A stretch of DNA of 36,951 nt from assembly GCA_020435295.1 (NCBI GenBank), contig JAGQZV010000013.1:1-36951 (forward strand). The letters run 5' to 3'. The DNA is from Bdellovibrionales bacterium. GTDB taxonomy: Bacteria; Bdellovibrionota; FAC87; UBA2466; JACKAF01. The notes under the pieces were generated by a model. The model made no database searches. It was given only the letters and a program-made list of their open reading frames with translations, and was not told the origin of the DNA. The position numbers and the translations under genes are program-made. This document shows positions 34,174-36,951 of this stretch, in pieces; the first letter of the stretch is position 1, and every line of letters starts with the position of its first letter.

Positions 34174-34984
34174 ATACTGATCCCCTATGGAAATATGGCG
34201 CAGTTAGGTGGTACCAACGATGCCACCTCAACTCTCGCTCATAGTGAACTTTTAGATCGAAGTTCTTTATAGTCTGTTGATCTTTTTGAAAAGTAAGGAA
34301 ACTGGAATTAAATGCGGTAGACTGCGCAAAATGCTTCAGATCGTTAACGAGTTCAATAAAATTAAGGACGTAATCGCGCGTCAATCTCCCACCTAGATAC
34401 TCGTAATCGAAAGTGTTGGGCATAATCTGAAACCTTCTAAAAGGCCGTTCGCAAAGGACATCCAAGAATATGTGATCGGTCTTAATCTCTTTGAATTTGG
34501 CCTCTTTCCACACCAACGGCATGACTCGCCCACCGCCCCACCAGCTCCGACGCGGAGCCCCTCCCCAAATGGGCGTCCATCCTCCTTGTTCAGCGAGCTT
34601 AGTGTCGGTTTGCTCGTAGGCCGCTAAGGATATCACGGAGATTGCTTGCCAAGGAAAATACTGCGGTGTGTCTGGGTAAACAAAGAGAGAGATCTTATCG
34701 GACGAAAAGGTTGCTTTTCTCACAGTCGTAATGGGCGCCAAGGCCAAGAGTCGCTCCGACGTCGCGGTAGCACCTATGGAATGCCTGTTAAGTATCTCCG
34801 CCAGTTCGACCGCCTCGTGCTCTTCCATCGCCTGGCAGATGATCCCATAAGCCTCTCTCGAAAGTCTTTTAGCATCAAAGGTGGTCAACTTAGGCCACTC
34901 CCCGAACGCTTTAACGAGCTTTTTTTGGTCTATAGGCGCTAGGCTTTGCTGCACTACGGCAAACTTTTCCGACGACTTATGCAT
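34166..34984 (-). CDS. unrecognised 272-residue protein inside the Ycf46 locus
   Basis: A cytoplasmic protein on the strand opposite to its neighbours. The first ~95 residues look like an alpha/beta domain (AFGEWPKLTTFDAKRLSREAYGI..., EAVELAEILNRHSIGATA). The middle has a strand-rich stretch (SLFVYPDTPQYFPWQAISVISLAAY) and the last ~90 residues pair FRRFQIMPNTFDYEYLGGRL with a helical, tryptophan-rich tail. I do not recognise a named family. GGGAGCAGGAAG lies just before the ATG, supporting translation. It shares a 70-base divergent region with the Ycf46-like gene, so the two may be co-regulated. Confidence 0.75.
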   Translation of the reverse strand: MHKSSEKFAVVQQSLAPIDQKKLVKAFGEWPKLTTFDAKRLSREAYGIICQAMEEHEAVELAEILNRHSIGATATSERLLALAPITTVRKATFSSDKISLFVYPDTPQYFPWQAISVISLAAYEQTDTKLAEQGGWTPIWGGAPRRSWWGGGRVMPLVWKEAKFKEIKTDHIFLDVLCERPFRRFQIMPNTFDYEYLGGRLTRDYVLNFIELVNDLKHFAQSTAFNSSFLTFQKDQQTIKNFDLKVHYERELRWHRWYHLTAPYFHRGSVSM

Positions 34985-35006
34985 CTTCCTGCTCCCTTTC
35001 GACAGG

Positions 35007-35016
35007 TTTAGCTAAA
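35007..35016. promoter_or_regulatory. palindrome in the divergent region before the Ycf46-like gene
   Basis: TTTAGCTAAA is a perfect ten-base palindrome in the 70-base space between the divergent starts at 34984 and 35055. It could be an operator shared by both genes. No full promoter could be placed with confidence. Confidence 0.35.
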
Positions 35017-35054
35017 GAGTAAAGCGCTTATTTCCGATTAAATCTTGGGGACTT

Positions 35055-36662
35055 ATGGGAACTCCACTACCGAATACCAATACACTTAACCACACGATGA
35101 AGGAAATTGATGTCTTTATTCGGGCACGCTATCCGGTGTTGTACCTACTGACGCATGAAGAATCTAGGCTGGAAAAGCACCTCTATAGGTTAGCTGCGAA
35201 CCAAAAAAAGCAACTCCATCTGTGGAGCGCCCCAACCGGCCTAACAGCATACAGCGATCGCTCAGAGCGCCCGACCGGACGGGGAGAATACAATGACCCC
35301 ATTGAACTCCTGCGGCACATACAGCAATCAAAACAACAGGCCCTCTATCTTCTTAAGGACTTTCACCCCTTTTTGAATGATCCACATGTCGTCAGGTGTC
35401 TGCGCGAACTCGCAAGTGATTTAAAGGAAACCTATAAAACCGTTCTGATTTGCTCCCCTGAACTAAACCTTCCCATTTCTTTAGAAAAAGACATCACTAT
35501 TATTGATATCCCACTCCCTGACTTTAGAGAACTCTACCAATTATTGACCGACATTTGCAAAGTTGTTCACAGCACAAATAAAGATGCTGTCCAACTCAAC
35601 AAGAACGATGCCATTGAGATAGTTCGCGCTACGCAGGGGTTGACTCTATCCGAGGCTGAAAACGTGTTTTCAAAAGCGGTAGTTAATGACGCCGTCTTTG
35701 ACAAGAAAGACATACAGCTAATCCTAAAAGAAAAGCAGCAAATTATTCGCAAGTCACAGATTCTGGACTTCTACCCGTCAGACTCCAAGCTGGCTGAAGT
35801 AGGTGGGCTAAACAACTTGAAAGATTGGCTACGGAGAAGAGGCAAAGCATTTTCGGGCGACGCGCAGAAGTTTGGCCTAACTCCTCCGAAAGGGGTTCTG
35901 TTGTTGGGAGTACCCGGGTGCGGAAAGAGTCTAACCGCGAAAGCGATAGCAGCCGCTTGGCACACGCCGCTCGTAAAACTGGATCTGGGACGGATATTTT
36001 CCGGCCTAGTAGGAAGCTCAGAAGAAAACATGCGCAGGGCTATCAAAGTGGCAGAAAGCGTAGCCCCAGCCGTTCTGTGGATAGATGAGATTGAAAAGGG
36101 CCTCTCTGGCAGTAGCGGAAGTACTTCCGATAGCGGAACATCTGCCAGAGTCTTTGGGACGTTCCTAACCTGGATGCAGGAAAAAACGGCGCACGTGTTT
36201 GTTGTCGCCACCGCCAACAGAATTGATGCCCTTCCTCCTGAACTGCTCCGCCGAGGACGCTTCGATGAAATATTTTTCATAGATCTTCCCGGCGAAGGAA
36301 TACGAAAAAATATTCTTGAAATTCATTTGTTGAAACGAAAGAGAAATCCGAATCATTTTGACTTAGACGAGCTTGCTGCTTTGACCAATGGATTTTCTGG
36401 CGCGGAACTCGAACACTGTGTTGAGGAGGCGCTTTTTAGAGCCTTCGATCAAAACAAAGAGCTAACCCAAGGTGATTTACTGCAAGCAACCAAAACCATC
36501 ATTCCCCTTTCTAAGTCGTACCGAGAAGAGCTGACTCGATCCAGGGAGTGGGCTTCGCATAGAGCGCGTCCCGCTGACACCCCTGGTCCGCAAAATGACA
36601 GCAACTCACGGAAACTGGAGCTTTTCGATGCGCAAAAAGAGAATCGAAAAACTGGAAGTTAA
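35055..36662 (+). CDS. Ycf46-like AAA+ ATPase
   Basis: A 535-residue AAA+ protein of the Ycf46 type. The N-terminal ~200 residues form the Ycf46-specific region ([43 protein letters not shown]), itself reminiscent of a degenerate P-loop domain. The active AAA+ module has Walker A GVPGCGKS (285-292), Walker [11 protein letters not shown] (about 340-349), a sensor stretch [23 protein letters not shown] with arginines 399-402, and a C-terminal helical lid. The final ~50 residues are polar and disordered-looking. Function of Ycf46 is not settled; I recall a reported link to inorganic carbon uptake in cyanobacteria. The start ATG 35055 has GGGGA four bases upstream. Confidence 0.92.
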   Translation: MGTPLPNTNTLNHTMKEIDVFIRARYPVLYLLTHEESRLEKHLYRLAANQKKQLHLWSAPTGLTAYSDRSERPTGRGEYNDPIELLRHIQQSKQQALYLLKDFHPFLNDPHVVRCLRELASDLKETYKTVLICSPELNLPISLEKDITIIDIPLPDFRELYQLLTDICKVVHSTNKDAVQLNKNDAIEIVRATQGLTLSEAENVFSKAVVNDAVFDKKDIQLILKEKQQIIRKSQILDFYPSDSKLAEVGGLNNLKDWLRRRGKAFSGDAQKFGLTPPKGVLLLGVPGCGKSLTAKAIAAAWHTPLVKLDLGRIFSGLVGSSEENMRRAIKVAESVAPAVLWIDEIEKGLSGSSGSTSDSGTSARVFGTFLTWMQEKTAHVFVVATANRIDALPPELLRRGRFDEIFFIDLPGEGIRKNILEIHLLKRKRNPNHFDLDELAALTNGFSGAELEHCVEEALFRAFDQNKELTQGDLLQATKTIIPLSKSYREELTRSREWASHRARPADTPGPQNDSNSRKLELFDAQKENRKTGS

Positions 36663-36951
36663 CTTCAACAGAAAACCCACACCTGATTCCAAGGTTACAA
36701 AGGAACAAGACCAATCGACAAGCTTGGAGCATCGTCACCTTGCATCGCCAAGTTTCCCAAAGCCCAGCAATGAAGCGGAATCTAGCCGTTCAGATCTTTC
36801 CAGATTGCGAGACCATTCCAAGGGAATAAGCCCCAGGCAGTTGGCAAAAAAGACGGGCCTCAGACAATCCCATTTTGAGAATTTAATGCAAAAGGCACAT
36901 CTCTCTCGAGAACTAGAACGAGCTCATCGACGAAAGACCAGAGCAGTCCTT
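36628..36951 (+). CDS. partial open reading frame after the Ycf46-like gene, cut by the window end
   Basis: I translated a frame that stays open for 108 codons to the window edge. It starts [14 protein letters not shown], overlaps the end of the Ycf46-like gene by 35 bases, and has GGAG eight bases before the ATG. The visible part is very basic and polar: a serine- and proline-rich low-complexity stretch, then ISPRQLAKKTGLRQSHFENLM, which looks like a helix-turn-helix, and a basic helix ending ERAHRRKTRAVL. A nucleic-acid-binding role is possible. The length is unknown. Confidence 0.55.
   Translation, partial: MRKKRIEKLEVNFNRKPTPDSKVTKEQDQSTSLEHRHLASPSFPKPSNEAESSRSDLSRLRDHSKGISPRQLAKKTGLRQSHFENLMQKAHLSRELERAHRRKTRAVL

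Noticed and set aside
35771-36280. 169-residue - strand frame inside the Ycf46-like gene
   Set aside because: Antisense to the AAA+ motifs; serine- and arginine-rich without motif or ribosome binding site.
1-36951. CRISPR arrays, tRNA or rRNA genes, insertion sequences, attachment sites
   Set aside because: I saw no regularly spaced direct repeats, cloverleaf-like segments, rRNA-like stretches or transposase genes. A computed search was not possible.

Overview
The window reads as a chromosomal segment of a Gram-negative, facultatively or strictly anaerobic bacterium of roughly 50% GC. Signal peptides, a lipobox lipoprotein, an outer-membrane-type barrel, a Tat substrate and multihaem cytochromes c all point to a periplasm. 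The mix of large propeller-like lipoproteins, a four-subunit pyruvate:ferredoxin oxidoreductase and a group 3b hydrogenase would suit a member of the former Deltaproteobacteria or Bdellovibrionota. This placement is an impression from gene content; no rRNA or tRNA gene is present to test it.

Region 1 (139-12810, + strand) holds a small exported protein. It is followed by one long, tightly packed operon: PEP synthase, the four subunits of a cytosolic group 3b NADP-type [NiFe] hydrogenase with a cyclic-nucleotide-binding-fold protein among them, the maturation protease, an unusually short HypA, then HypF, HypC, HypD and HypE. Most junctions overlap. No hypB is present.

Region 2 (12832-17385, - strand) converges on it. 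It encodes pyruvate:ferredoxin oxidoreductase as PorC-PorA-PorB plus a fusion of a GltD-type NAD(P)H oxidoreductase with a PorD-type ferredoxin. It ends with a 50-residue membrane protein that overlaps the fusion gene and has a strong ribosome binding site. Regions 1 and 2 together could link H2, NADP(H), ferredoxin, acetyl-CoA + CO2, pyruvate and PEP.

Region 3 (17581-26000) is envelope-related. On the - strand it has a 1094-aa propeller-like lipoprotein and a barrel-like protein. On the + strand is a three-gene operon of predicted exported proteins; the middle one carries about four repeats resembling those associated with homing endonucleases, which is odd for a secreted protein.

Region 4 (25972-27779) has a small divergent locus: an NTF2/SnoaL-like protein and a periplasmic protein on the - strand face a TetR regulator on the + strand. 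The shared upstream region has two perfect inverted repeats. Region 5 (27888-32643) is a respiratory module: an octahaem cytochrome c of the hydroxylamine oxidoreductase type, two small unrecognised cytoplasmic proteins, a tetrahaem cytochrome, a Tat-exported four-cluster ferredoxin and an NrfD/PsrC-type quinol-interacting membrane protein.

Region 6 (32677 to the window end) starts with a textbook sigma-70-type promoter. It carries Ycf35-like (DUF1257), DUF2997 and PflX-like radical SAM genes, an unrecognised 272-aa gene on the opposite strand, a Ycf46-like AAA+ ATPase, and an open reading frame cut by the window edge. This conserved but poorly understood set is the best candidate for an undescribed system here.
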